From the NCBI GenBank assembly GCA_015680685.1, contig MNCI01035799.1, positions 343,689 to 373,224 on the forward strand: a stretch of DNA of 29,536 bases. The letters run 5' to 3'. Position numbers and translations under genes: made by a program. Shown here in pieces: positions 18,902-29,503 of this stretch (position 1 is the stretch's first letter; every line of letters starts with the position of its first letter). The notes below the pieces were generated by a model. The model ran no database searches. It worked only from the letters and a program-made list of their open reading frames with translations, and had not been told where the DNA came from. This DNA comes from Gnetum montanum. Lineage: Eukaryota > Streptophyta > Gnetopsida > Gnetales > Gnetaceae.

Positions 18902-20258
18902 AAAATTCTGAGCTTAGTACTTCTTCAAAAAGAATCAAGCTAAGTCATGATGCTCCCCAGCATGACTGAAGCTTGAGGGCCTCACAGATAGCTTCAAGCA
19001 GAGTTGAAGTCAATAAGAAATGGTTCCCTGAGATCCACAGAAGACTAAAATGACATTTGGCATCAAACTTGGCAAATCTTGAGCTCAAAATACTTGGTTT
19101 TCACTAAGTATGCATCCTGTACGCTGGCCTATACATGCCCAGCGTAGAGCCCAGCGTATAGCAAATTTTGGGCCCCAAAAATGAGTCAAAAATGCTAGAA
19201 CTAAGTATCTAGACCTCCCAGGACCTTCCCCAGGGTCCTCAGCAGCTCTTAGGCACTTGAAAATCAAAGTTGGGCTCCAAATGATAGTCTTTCATTCCTC
19301 TACGCCCAGCGTATATGCCGAGGGTGCAGCCAGCGTAGAGAGACTTTTGGGCCCCAGAAATGAGTTAAAACATGCCAGAACTGAGCATCTGGACCCCCTA
19401 TGACCTTCCCCAAGGTTCCCAGTAGCTCTCTTAGGCATTTGAAAATCAAGTTTTGACCTTAAAATGAAGCATTTTCATGTGTATACGCTGGGTACATTTT
19501 TGGTGTACGCTGGCATATTGTACGCTGGCATCCATGTACGCTGGCATCCTGTATGCTGGCATCCATGTACGCTGGCATGTTGTACGTTGTATAGTTGTAA
19601 TTTTATTTTGCACCCAGTCAACACATCATGTGTCACCCAACCTGTGTCTGCCATCAAAACCTGTATAAAAACCCTAATTTTTCATGAGAACCAGGTCGGT
19701 TGGCAAAATCTCTAGAGCACACCAGAGAGCAGAGACGCTGTGAACTAGAGCACAAAACCTTTTACACTGGACAACCCTATACACTGAGCATATAGCCCCT
19801 ACATTGTGCCTATAGTGTGAACTAGCCACAATCATCCTTGCATCCACCAGGGCTTTTCGTCCGCCTTGTGTTCCAGTCACAACTACGTTAGATCGGTGCA
19901 TTGTATTTTCACTCTGTAATGCCATTGTTACATTTTCTTCCCAAAATCGTTTATAGTTTGCATTAATTTTTGTATGTATTCTATTTATGCTCATTTACGT
20001 TTACACTCTGTTCGCACCAATTACGCTGTTTACGCTCTAATTTATGCCCGTTACCCCATTTATGTATAACCCAGCGTATAGCACTTCGATGTACGTTCGG
20101 GGAAATCCTTGTCTGATCTACGTGTGGACCACCCAAGGTACTCTGGCTTCATTCATTCCAGCTCGCCCTCAGGTGAAGATAGGGTCTTCTGTGCGCGTCC
20201 TATGATCCCACGGTCTCTGTTTCTTTCCAACCGGAGACCGACGATTTCGGGCAGTACA
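18891..20258 (+). repeat. Middle LTR, shared by B (3' LTR) and C (5' LTR)
   Basis: It runs from TGAAACACCACAAAATTCTG to GACGATTTCGGGCAGTACA (1368 bp). A polypurine tract precedes it and a PBS follows it, so it serves both internal regions. It has the same order of hairpin (18938-18973), cassettes, 15-bp array (19502-19592) and TATA box (19664-19670) as the B 5' LTR. Confidence 0.9.
19664..19670 (+). promoter_or_regulatory. TATA box of the middle LTR
   Basis: TATAAAAACCCTAATTTTTC aligns with 12521 in the B 5' LTR. Confidence 0.6.
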
Positions 20259-20263
20259 GGAAA

Positions 20264-20282
20264 TGGCGCTAGAAGGAGGGCC
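20264..20282 (+). other. Primer-binding site, element C
   Basis: TGGCGCTAGAAGGAGGGCC, the family consensus. It lies five bases after the LTR end. Confidence 0.85.
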
Positions 20283-20338
20283 TGACTTGTTTTTCGTTTA
20301 ATCAAAACGCTGATCACGTTACCTATTTAAACATAGTG

Positions 20339-20457
20339 TTTACACTGCTACAGTGTCTACGCTGCTACAGTGTTTACGCTACAACAGTGTCTACGCTGCT
20401 ATAGTGTCTACACTGCTACAGTGTCTACGCTGCTACAGTGTTTACGCTGGTACAGTA
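20339..20457 (+). repeat. 17-bp tandem array in leader C (7 units)
   Basis: Seven units of TCTACGCTGCTACAGTG, against sixteen in B. Confidence 0.95.
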
Positions 20458-20824
20458 CCACTACAATGTTTTTTCAACAAAAACACCTAAAACGGGCCCG
20501 TTTCAAAGCCGAATTCGCTGCGATTCGCACCTACTTCAAATCGGTCTAAGTACTAACAACCACCAACATGGATCACCTTGTCCAAGGCATACAATACACA
20601 CAACATAACGATTCTGATATGACTTCCTCTTACCCGAGATCGCCATCCGTGTACGACTACAGTTCATAATTTCATACTTAGCCAAATTTTTTCCCGTTTA
20701 CGCTATACACACTGGACACTTAGAAAAATTTTCAGTGTTCACCTGCCGGACACTCTGCACACTTAGCCCAAAACACACTCGGCACTTGTTAGCTAGCTCA
20801 TACGTTGCCCCGTCACACATCACC
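20458..20824 (+). other. Rest of leader C with AAACGGGCCCGTTT palindrome
   Basis: The palindrome lies at 20490-20503 in a leader otherwise closely matching B. No coding region is seen. Confidence 0.7.
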
Positions 20825-23647
20825 ATGGAATCATCCCAAAACTCTTGTGCACACGCCTTCATAGTCCCCACACAAGAACAGTATAACTACATCTGTGTGA
20901 GGATTCAGGCCAACCTTCCTATTGACCACATAGAACAGGAGGCAAAACGAAACTTCAAGCACATATACATGGGAGGTCATGAATTTTCCTCCTCCGTATA
21001 TGACATCATCCCCCTTTCTGATCCTCATCATAGGCTCATCTCCCAGCTCCTTCTGGCAAGGGGCCACAACACACGGCGACCCAATGAGGAGCCCCAAAAC
21101 CAACATCATGTAGATGACTTTGAGGCACAATCTGAACTTGAGGATTCATATCACATCCTCAGTCCCCATGCCTATGTGAACCCATCAGTCCATCCTCGAA
21201 TGGGACAGACAACCACTCACCAAGTGTCAACAAGCACACAAGCACCAGTATCCCAATAGAGAATACCCAACCCCATCTCCACCCAGTACATACCGCACGT
21301 GCAAACGCATGGAGCCACTTTCATTGCATCAGCCTCGCACATCCAAGGTGTCACTTCACAGTTTGTGGCTAGGCAAGCAACCATACCCTTTGTTCAACAA
21401 CCCACTCACTTCAACGTGCCACACCCTGCAACCACAACTCTGAACATTGCTTCACATCAACAAATGACAACCCAACAATCTCCCCAACGAACTAATCTGC
21501 CTACCTCTCAAGAGTGGGCAGAAGCAAAACAAATGATGCAAGCGTTAGCTAATGAGATAAAGCAACTCAAAACTGCCAACACTGAGTAAGTTAAAGTACT
21601 GGATTTCTACCGTGATGATCTAATTAGCTCTTTAGTGCCACCATTAGCTTTACCCAAGGGAATCACACTTCCACAGCTGACCAAATACAATGGGAAGGGA
21701 GATCCAAATGCTCACTTAGTCACGTTTCGATCAAAAACTCTATTGCTTCAAGCTTGGCCCCACGCAATCTTACGTGTGTTTGCTATGTCCTTAACGAGCG
21801 TAGCCTTAGACTGGTACAGAGCCTTGTCATGTAACTCCATATCCTCTCTTGAGGATCTATTACACCAATTTGTTACTAGGTTTAAGTACAACCTAAAGCC
21901 TGAAGCAACCCTAGACACTTTGATATAGGTGAAACAAGCACCACTTGAGCCTATGCAAAAGTTCATCCAACGATGGAGTGCAGCCCTTAACGAACTTCAT
22001 GAGCCCATCCCTCAAAAGTATTTGCTTACGATTCTAAACGGAGCTGTGAATGACTTCATTAAGTCAAAATTGTACTACCTAAGCACTCAAACATTGAGCC
22101 AAGCGTTCATGTAGATCAAGAACATTGAACAAGCTGCAGAAACCAGCAATGACCCCGCCTATGTGGCTTACAAGAACCAACAGGTTGCCAAACAAAAGGC
22201 GACAACGGAAACTATGGCCTCAAGCACAAAAATAACTAACACTAGTACCAACCTACCTGCAACAACAGGGGCCACCTTACGATCCAATTTTCAATGCAAG
22301 GATCGCTCTAAGTACACATCGCTACCTACGCGACCTTCAGAACTACTAGAGCAACTCCTTAAAGCCGGGCAAATCCAATACAAACACGTAGCGGAGAATG
22401 CTCATCGCCAACATGATAGGTACTGCGAGTTACTAAGGAACCCCACTTGAGCAGCACCAAATGAGCCTCCGAGTCCATGACATTTCAAGTTAGACCAATT
22501 CTGTCACTACCACCAAATGTTAAGTCACAATACCGACACCTGTCGTGCGTTAAAGGATGATCTACAAGCAATGATAGAACGGGGCCAACTGAATGTCAAC
22601 CCCCTGAATCAACCCAGCACAAACGATGCCTCCTATGTCATAAACTCCATTAGCATAGATAGTAAGCCTAAACCTGTGTGACAACATTTTGTGATCCATG
22701 TGCCTCCCAGTAAGGCAACAATCCTCTCTGCCTCCACGAGCAAGGGGCCTCCCATCGTCATCAAGGTGCCACCTAGAGCACTAACGACACCTTTCGTGGT
22801 CAAAGTACCACCACCTCACACGTCCACTAAGATGTTAAATTGGCAAGATGCAATGTAATCCCAAGCACCGAAGACACCCTTTGTGGTCAAAATACCACCA
22901 CAGTCGTCAGCTAAGACGTTAAACTGGCATGTTTCACCAACGACAACAGCAAAGAAACCTTTCGTTATCAAGGTGCCACAACAGGCTAGTCAAACAACAA
23001 TAACACCTGCTAAACTTCCATTTGTCATAAAAGTGCCACCACATGATGGCCCCTCACTTACCCTGAGCCCAACTGTAGGAAACGTCTCAACCTCTCCCCC
23101 CTCAAGAGTCAACCTTGCCAACAACACGGATAAGCCTACCAAATGGCAGCAGAAGAGGACAAATGAACAACAAACAACACCCATAGCTGAAACAAAGGAC
23201 ACACCTAGTATACAACAATTGAACACTGGGGGCCTTGCCCCTAATCTTAAACAAACCAGGGCCAAGCCCTCAACCCATATAGAGGCATCCAACACAACGG
23301 CAAACAACACAGACTTTGTAGCTACACTGGCCCAGGTGAAACAAATGCTCAAACAAAAGAACATAATCATGAGCTTGTACGATTTGTTCATGACATCATC
23401 AGCTCATTGCGAAGCCTCAGCACCAACGTTAGCATCCATTCCTATTACAGAGGACATCCCTACTAACATGGAATCCATCCATGCAATGATTTCACAACAC
23501 ACACCACAAGGATTGGGTTCAAACATCTTAGCCTTTCGTGATGATGCAGTTAAATGTAGCCCTGAACGAGGGGAAGTCACAACAGCTCCATTATCGATTA
23601 GTGTGCATGTCTGGCAATGTACCATTCGCAGAGTGCATGTTGATGAC
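20825..23647 (+). pseudogene. Gag-protease pseudogene of element C, cut by element D
   Basis: This has the same start and domain order as B. The frame is one phase from ATG 20825 to 23647, with eight in-frame stops (21257, 21587, 21926, 22112, 22448, 22478, 22679, 22856) and no net frameshift. Stops 21926 and 22112 are shared with B (14936 and 15122). The knuckle CHYHQMLSHNTDTC keeps all four metal ligands (near 22502). Six PFV[VI]KVP-type repeats follow, and then SLYDLFMTSSAH. The protease ends exactly at VHVDD, in the middle of the catalytic motif, where element D's LTR begins with TGA. The remainder should lie beyond D, outside the window. Half target site ATGAC (23643-23647). Confidence 0.9.
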
Positions 23648-23679
23648 TGAAACACCACAAAAATCTTTTAAGTGTTGTG

Positions 23680-23832
23680 CCAGCGTATACACCCCGCGTT
23701 CACGCCCAGCGTCTACGCCCAGCATTCACGCCCAGCGTCTACGCCCAGCGTTCACGCTCAACGTTCACGCCCAGCATTCGCGCCTAGCGTTCATGCCCAA
23801 CGTCTACGCCCAGCGTCTACGCCCAGCTCCTC
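23680..23832 (+). repeat. 13-bp U3 array, TCTACGCCCAGCG (D)
   Basis: About eleven units of 13 bp (TCTACGCCCAGCG or TTCACGCCCAGCG) run head to tail. Confidence 0.9.
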
Positions 23833-23944
23833 AGTGTACATGCCCAGGTACGACAGGGGCACACGCTCGACGACAGGATTTCCAATGGCAACATGAAGAT
23901 TACACCAAAGAGCAAGGATTGAAGCAAGTGGACATCCGTCGGCC

Positions 23945-24090
23945 TCTACGCCCGGCGTCTACGCCCGGCGTATACGCCCAGCGTGTACGCCCAGCGTACA
24001 CGCCAGCTTGTAAACGTTTATGCTCAGCGTATACGCCCAGCATGTACGCCCAGCGTACACGCCAGCTTGTAATATATACGCCCAGTGTGT
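23945..24090 (+). repeat. Second U3 array with a duplication of about 65 bp (D)
   Basis: Units of GCGTATACGCCCA, GCGTGTACGCCCA and GCGTACACGCC are followed by AGCTTGTAA; the whole block occurs twice. GCGTATACGC is a perfect palindrome. Confidence 0.85.
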
Positions 24091-24164
24091 ACCGAGTTTC
24101 CAAATTGTAACGCCCGGTCTATACGCCACGTCCCCCCATCCGCTTTTCCCGGTAACCCTACCCC

Positions 24165-24172
24165 TATAAATA
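24165..24172 (+). promoter_or_regulatory. TATA box of element D LTR
   Basis: TATAAATA lies downstream of the U3 arrays and a CCACGTCC stretch that resembles a G-box remnant. Confidence 0.65.
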
Positions 24173-25006
24173 GCCCAGTTTTCCACATTTACGGGGCCGG
24201 CAAAAATTTACCAAGAGCAGACCCAGAGCAATTACGCTGCGGAAACCCTCTACTCTTACGCTTACGCTGGAAGTCCTGCACACTGCACGCTGAGCACAGT
24301 TCGCCCCTCGCCTATCGCATCAACCAGCTGCATCCCTCTGTCCACCGGGGCTTTACGTCCGCCTTGTGTCCCTACACAACTACGTTAGACCGGTGCACAA
24401 TATTTTAACTCTATAATCCATTGTTTACGTTTGTTGCAAGTTCTTTTACAGTTTTACGTTGATTTGGCCCGCGCTTCGTTTACGCCTGTTCACGTTCGCG
24501 CTCCGCGCTCGGTTCGCGTTCGAAGACGACCACTATTTACGCTCGCTGTGAGCTCTTTTTTAGTTTTACGTCAATTTGGCCCACCCTTCGTTCACGCCTG
24601 CTTGCATTTTCGCTCCGTCTCCGTTCGTATACGCCCACTGTTCACGCCGTCTGCCTGCTTATGCCCTATGTCCATTCACTGTTTACGCTGTCACGCCCGT
24701 ACGCTCATGTTGTGTTCATTTCTGTTTACGCTGTTCACGCCCCATTCCATTCACGCTCGTTATATTTACGCCGTGCACGCCTGATTCATTGCTTACGCCC
24801 TGTTTACGTATAACCCAGCGTATAACGCTTCGGCGGCGCCCGGGGAAGTCCTTGTTTGATCCGCGTGCGAACCATTCAAGGCACTCTGTCTTCGTCCAAT
24901 CCAGCTCGCCCTCAAGCGGAGGCAGGGTCAACTGTGCTCGCCCGCTGATCTTTCGGTGTCTGCAACGTTCCAGCCTCGCACCGACGATTTCGGTCGGCAC
25001 AGTTTT

Positions 25007-25025
25007 TGGCGCTAGAAGGAGGGCC
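25007..25025 (+). other. Primer-binding site, element D
   Basis: TGGCGCTAGAAGGAGGGCC, the family consensus; complement of the tRNA-Asn 3' end as remembered. Confidence 0.85.
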
Positions 25026-25099
25026 CTTCGCTAAACAGGCTTCACGTCCCTGAGCGTTCAAGCTGATCAGCGTCCTCGCTGCCGTTTTTAAAATCACTC

Positions 25100-25327
25100 A
25101 GCGTCTACGCTGTCGACTCCAGCGTTTACGCTGCAGATGAACCCTAGCGTATACGCTGCACGCTTACTCCAGCGTCTACGCCACATACTTAGCGTACACG
25201 CTGCACGCTTACGCCAGCGTTTACGCTGCAGATGAACCCCAGCGTACACGCTACACGCTTACGTCAGCATTTATGCTGCAGACGAACCCCAGCGTACACG
25301 CTACACGCTTACGCCAGCGTTTACACC
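25100..25327 (+). repeat. Leader array of AGCGTNTACGCTG units (D)
   Basis: Ten submotifs spaced about 25 bp form 50-bp higher-order units (AGCGTTTACGCTGCAGATGA.. alternating with AGCGTACACGCTACACGCTT..). It occupies the leader position taken by the 17-bp array in B and C. Confidence 0.9.
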
Positions 25328-25410
25328 GGATCCTTAGCTTGTAGACTTGTCTACGCCACCGCATACACCGTTATCCATATCAATTCCACACACTCAAATC
25401 GTCCATAATC

Positions 25411-28400
25411 ATGAATCCCATTAACATCACTGCTGCTACTACCCAGAACGTTAACATCTCAGACGCAACAGCTGCCCAGCAATCCATCACACAACATATG
25501 GGAGGGTAATCCACAATGGGGCCCCGTCGATCGTTGAGGTTGCAAGGAAGAGCCCCTGCCGCTAATATCATAAGCCAAGACGAATATAACTTCATTTGCA
25601 TTAAGATACAAGCTGGCCTGGCAGTAGACCGGGCTGAGATGGAAGTAAAAAGGAAATTTGAGATCTTTTACAGGGGGGGGGTATGAATTCATCCCTTCCC
25701 CATACGACGTAATCCCTATTCCAGAGTAATTCTCGAAGCTCTTTACGCAGCTCCTTCTGCACAGGAGCCAATCGTTAGATCAGGTTACGGTAGAACCGCA
25801 ACGGGGTGAAGAGGACGAGTTCGCTGCGCAATCTGAGCATGAAGACTCCTATCATACTCTCAGTCCACATAACCACGTAAACCCCGTATTTAACCTGGAC
25901 GCAGGGGAAACCATACCCCTCCAACCCATTACCTCTGACCACACCCAAGCACTGTTACAAGAAACATCCGCATCAGCTTAAGTCCCTCCCCAAGGCCACC
26001 CTTTGTCCAACGCCTTCCCTTTTACACTTGTAGGTTCATCCTCGCAAGCACAGCCCCCTCACAGCAACCTAGGAGTGACGTTTCAAGCCCAGTCCCAAGT
26101 GGTAAGAATGCCACACGTTATACCTGTGTCCACACCTGCTCACTACATCCCACATATCCAAACGCATGCGTCCCCTTTCACTGTCGTAACCCAACAAGGG
26201 GCCTCCTCGTACAACATGGCTGGACAGTGGCCGATGACGGGCACGACGTCGCACCAGGCTTCCCACCACTACATACCGCCCCACACGTTGCCACCGATTC
26301 ATGTGCCTCAGGCACAGCCACGACCACAGCAGCAACAGCTTCCTCTCTATAATGTAGTGCCTCTGATGCCATCTACTATACACTTCCCGCAAACGCAACC
26401 CCCAACGACGCAACTTTCAGCCTTCCAGTCAACCGTTCAACAGTCTAACCCACACAGCGCGCCACAAGCCCAAACCACCTTGCTCCGAAATGCTCAGGAT
26501 TGGGCAGATGCCAAAAGAATGATGCAGAAATTGACAGACGAGGTAAAGCGCCTCAAAACTGTCACCGATGGGGAGATGAAAGTGGTAGATTTCTACAATG
26601 ATGACCCCATCAGCTCCTATGTCCCACCTTTAACCTTGCCCAAAGGCGTTCCCTTGCCAACATTAACCAAGTATAACAGTGAGACAGATCCTAACGCCCA
26701 CCCCCCCACATTCCGGTTGGAATGTGCTCTGCTCCAGGCTTGGCCCCACGCTGTCCTCCGGGTGTTCCCCATGTCCCTTACGGGGAGGGCACTCGATTGG
26801 TATCGTGCCTTGCCCAGGAACTCCATCTGTGCTTTGGATGATCTTATACGCCAGTTTGTGACCCGGTTTAAGTACAACTTGAAACCCGAGCCAACGCTGG
26901 ATAGCCTCATGCAGATTAAGCAGGGGCCTCTCGAACCGATCCAAAAATTTATTCAAAGATGGAGCGCAGCTCTGAACGAACTTCATGAACCGATCTCCCC
27001 ATTTTACCTACTTACGATCCTAAAAGGGGCCGTCAATGATTTCGTTAAATCTAAACTATATTACCTCAATGCGCGAGATCTCAATCAAGCGTTCGAGCAA
27101 ATTAAGAACATTGAAGAAGCTGCCCAAAACAGTCACGATCCAGCCTACATAGCCTTTAAGAATCAACATACTAAGAAAGACAAAGAAAAGGCTAAAACCA
27201 CTATAGCAGCCGTAGCAGGGACACAACAACAAAAGCCACCGACGCCACCTACTAACTATTATCACCCCCCACCCACAACCACCACACAGGAATCATCACC
27301 TCAACAGAATCCGACAAACCGTACACGGAATTTTGAGAGGAAAGAACCCTCTCAATATACGCCTCTGCCAATGAAGCCTTCTCAACTCTTCGATTAGCTC
27401 TTAAAGGCTGGGTTGATGAGCCACAAACAATTATCCCCTGCAGCCATTCAAAGACACAACCGATTCTGTCAACTCGTACAGAATCCGAGCCTAGCAACCC
27501 CAGATGAGCCCCCCGTGCCCAAAGGGTTTCGGATGGATCGCTTTTGCGACTATCATCAAAGACCGGGACATGGAACAGATTACTGTTTTACTTTGAAGCA
27601 GGATATCCAGCCGATGATTGACGAAGGTAGCATCACATTTGACGGGGCTAACCCCGTCCAACCACAAAATCAAACCATGGGAGTGTACCAAGACCCCCTA
27701 AATACTAAGGAGGCTCCATACACAATTAGCACGATTTACTGTGACGATGAGCCCGACACACCCCACATTAATATGATACACCCGGAGAATAAGAAAATAT
27801 CTAACAAGCCGTTTGTAGTTCAAATCCCTCTCGTTGAGCCTACGCTCGCACCCCAGACATCTCGTACCCCGCAGCGGCCATACGTAGTTCGAGTACCCTC
27901 GATTACACCCGTCCCCAACATGACGACGCGCCAACAACCCTACGTGGTGCACATTCCCCCCGTTAATCCCACGAGCACAACGACACCTTACGCTCGGCCT
28001 GCCCCCTTTGTAGTCCGAGTACCACCCGCGGTTGCAATGACGGAGGTCCCATCTCCACTAAGGCCAACTCCATACGTCGTCCGGGTGCCCGCACAGGCTC
28101 CAGCCCAGTCATACCCGCAACCCCGTCTTGCTCCATACGTCGTAAAGGTCCCTGGACAATCCCAGGGTCCGAGGCCAAGCCCTTGTAACACGCGAGAACG
28201 CCTAGCGGACAGGCTCACACACAAACGCGTGGAGAAGGAACGCCAACGGCTAGCCGTGGGGCCACCTAAACCAACACCTCTTAGCTCCATGCCTATGGCA
28301 TCATCGGACAATCAGCCTGACATAGGCAGCAACGGCGAAACTTCTCAGACGCACGAACAACGGGAAACTGCTAACATCCGCAAGAACGACAAATCACAAA

Positions 28401-29491
28401 AACGCGAGATAAAACTCCTAGGCCCGATGGACCCGGTCCCTCTCAACCAAGATGCTCCTAACAGCAGAGATTTCACGACGGTCCTAACGCAAGTCACCCA
28501 GGCACTGAAACAAAAAAACACGTCTCTAAGCTTATATGATTTAGTGTTGACTTCCCAGACTCACCGCGAAGCGCTTGTACGCATGTTAACATCTATCCCA
28601 GTTAGTGAGGACTTGCCTCCGAGCGAACCAACAATCCATGCGGTGATGTATTCTCCTCGCGGGGTCAGCCCTAACGCCTTAAGCTTTCATGACGAGAGCA
28701 TCAAAACAGATAAAACAACCGGCGAGACGACGACGACCCCCATGTTTATAACCATACATATAAACCAATTTAAGATACATAGGGTACATGTAGATGATGG
28801 GGCAGCCACTAATGTTGTGCCATATCCAATCATCGAACAATTGGGACTTACAGACGCGATCAAACCCACGACAACTGCATGTTTGAAATCCTTCAGCGGG
28901 TCGCGTGTATTAGTCAAGGGCACGATAACCCTTGACTTTATAGCGGGAAACCAGTTCCCTACATCCGCTGATTTCTTGGTAGTCGATGAGATGCCAGGGT
29001 TCAATCTCATCTTAGGAAGGCCCTGGTTAGCCCAGTTGAGAGCCGTTTCATCCCCCATACACCAGGAAATTCACCTGCCCTACGAAGGCGGAGAAGTCAT
29101 TATACATGGGGAAGTGGTCATTCCCATCATCTCTTTAAACTCAGACATGGAGCAAGGGTCGGAAATAGAGCTCGAAAAGCCTAGCCCCAGCGACGAGAAC
29201 CCCCGATCACCAATTGAATGCAAGCCCTCTATCACGGATCAAAAATATCCTAACACCAAAATGCCTCCATCTGGCATACTATACCTGCGGCCCCGTGAAG
29301 AAGACAACGTGGAAATAACAACCAATACTGAAACCCTCGAAAATACAAACACCGAAAACATTCCAACAAATGTCCCCTGGGCTGAATTGCCATTCAACAT
29401 AATCAGCGAGGGAGACGCTGAGTATAAAATAGTGCCTGTCAGTACATCCGCTGATTTAAAAATAAAAAATGTCAAGAAACAATTAAAATAG
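25411..29491 (+). pseudogene. Gag-protease of element D, nearly intact
   Basis: The frame opens at ATG 25411. Lesions are TAA at 25507, a 9-G run at 25673-25681 that shifts the phase by one, TAA at 25727 and 25979, and TAG at 27395. Otherwise 25982-29491 is one phase. In order: DEYNFICIKIQAGLAVD (near 25585); acidic EEDEFAAQSEHED; Gln/Pro/Thr-rich linker (about 26000-26480); short coiled-coil-like stretch; Gag core with MSLTGRALDWYRALP and VNDFVKSKLYYL (about 26600-27150); CHHC knuckle C-X2-H-X4-H-X4-C (27545-27586); six P[FY]VV[RK]VP repeats (about 27809-28155); basic stretch; SLYDLVLTSQTHREAL; retropepsin with VHVDDGAATNV (first Asp codon 28793) and ILGRPWL (29009); acidic tail ending KNVKKQLK. 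Unlike A and B, no hydrophobic C-terminus is seen. The organisation is that of Tat-lineage Gag-Pro. The 9-G shift could also be a sequencing error. Confidence 0.88.
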
Positions 29492-29503
29492 AAAGCAAAT
29501 CCT

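Larger units (their letters stand above)
11718..23647 (+). mobile_element. Element B/C: tandem LTR-internal-LTR-internal element
   Basis: LTR (11718-13115), internal B (13116-18890), LTR (18891-20258) and internal C (20259-23647, cut by element D) run head to tail with one shared middle LTR. B and C internal regions differ by roughly 5 per cent by eye over a 220-bp gag segment. There is no target-site duplication at the middle LTR. The pattern fits unequal recombination between LTRs or a tandem integration. The left half target site in A's LTR is CCTGC (11713-11717). The internal B region is complete and holds only gag-protease. Confidence 0.85.
23648..25001 (+). repeat. 5' LTR of element D
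   Basis: It runs from TGAAACACCACAAAAATC to GACGATTTCGGTCGGCACA (1354 bp). U3 is largely two arrays of AGCGTNTACGCCC. It lacks the 36-nt hairpin and the 170-bp cassettes of B, but keeps the TATA region, the GGGGCTTTACGTCCGCCTTG block (near 24349) and the U5 end block (TATAACCCAGCGTATA near 24811). Confidence 0.9.

Noticed and set aside
23538-24110. Open frames rich in repeated RPASTPSVHAQ-type peptides
   Set aside because: They are the 13-bp U3 array of element D read in frame; the LTR start lies inside the frame and the other strand and frames are equally open.
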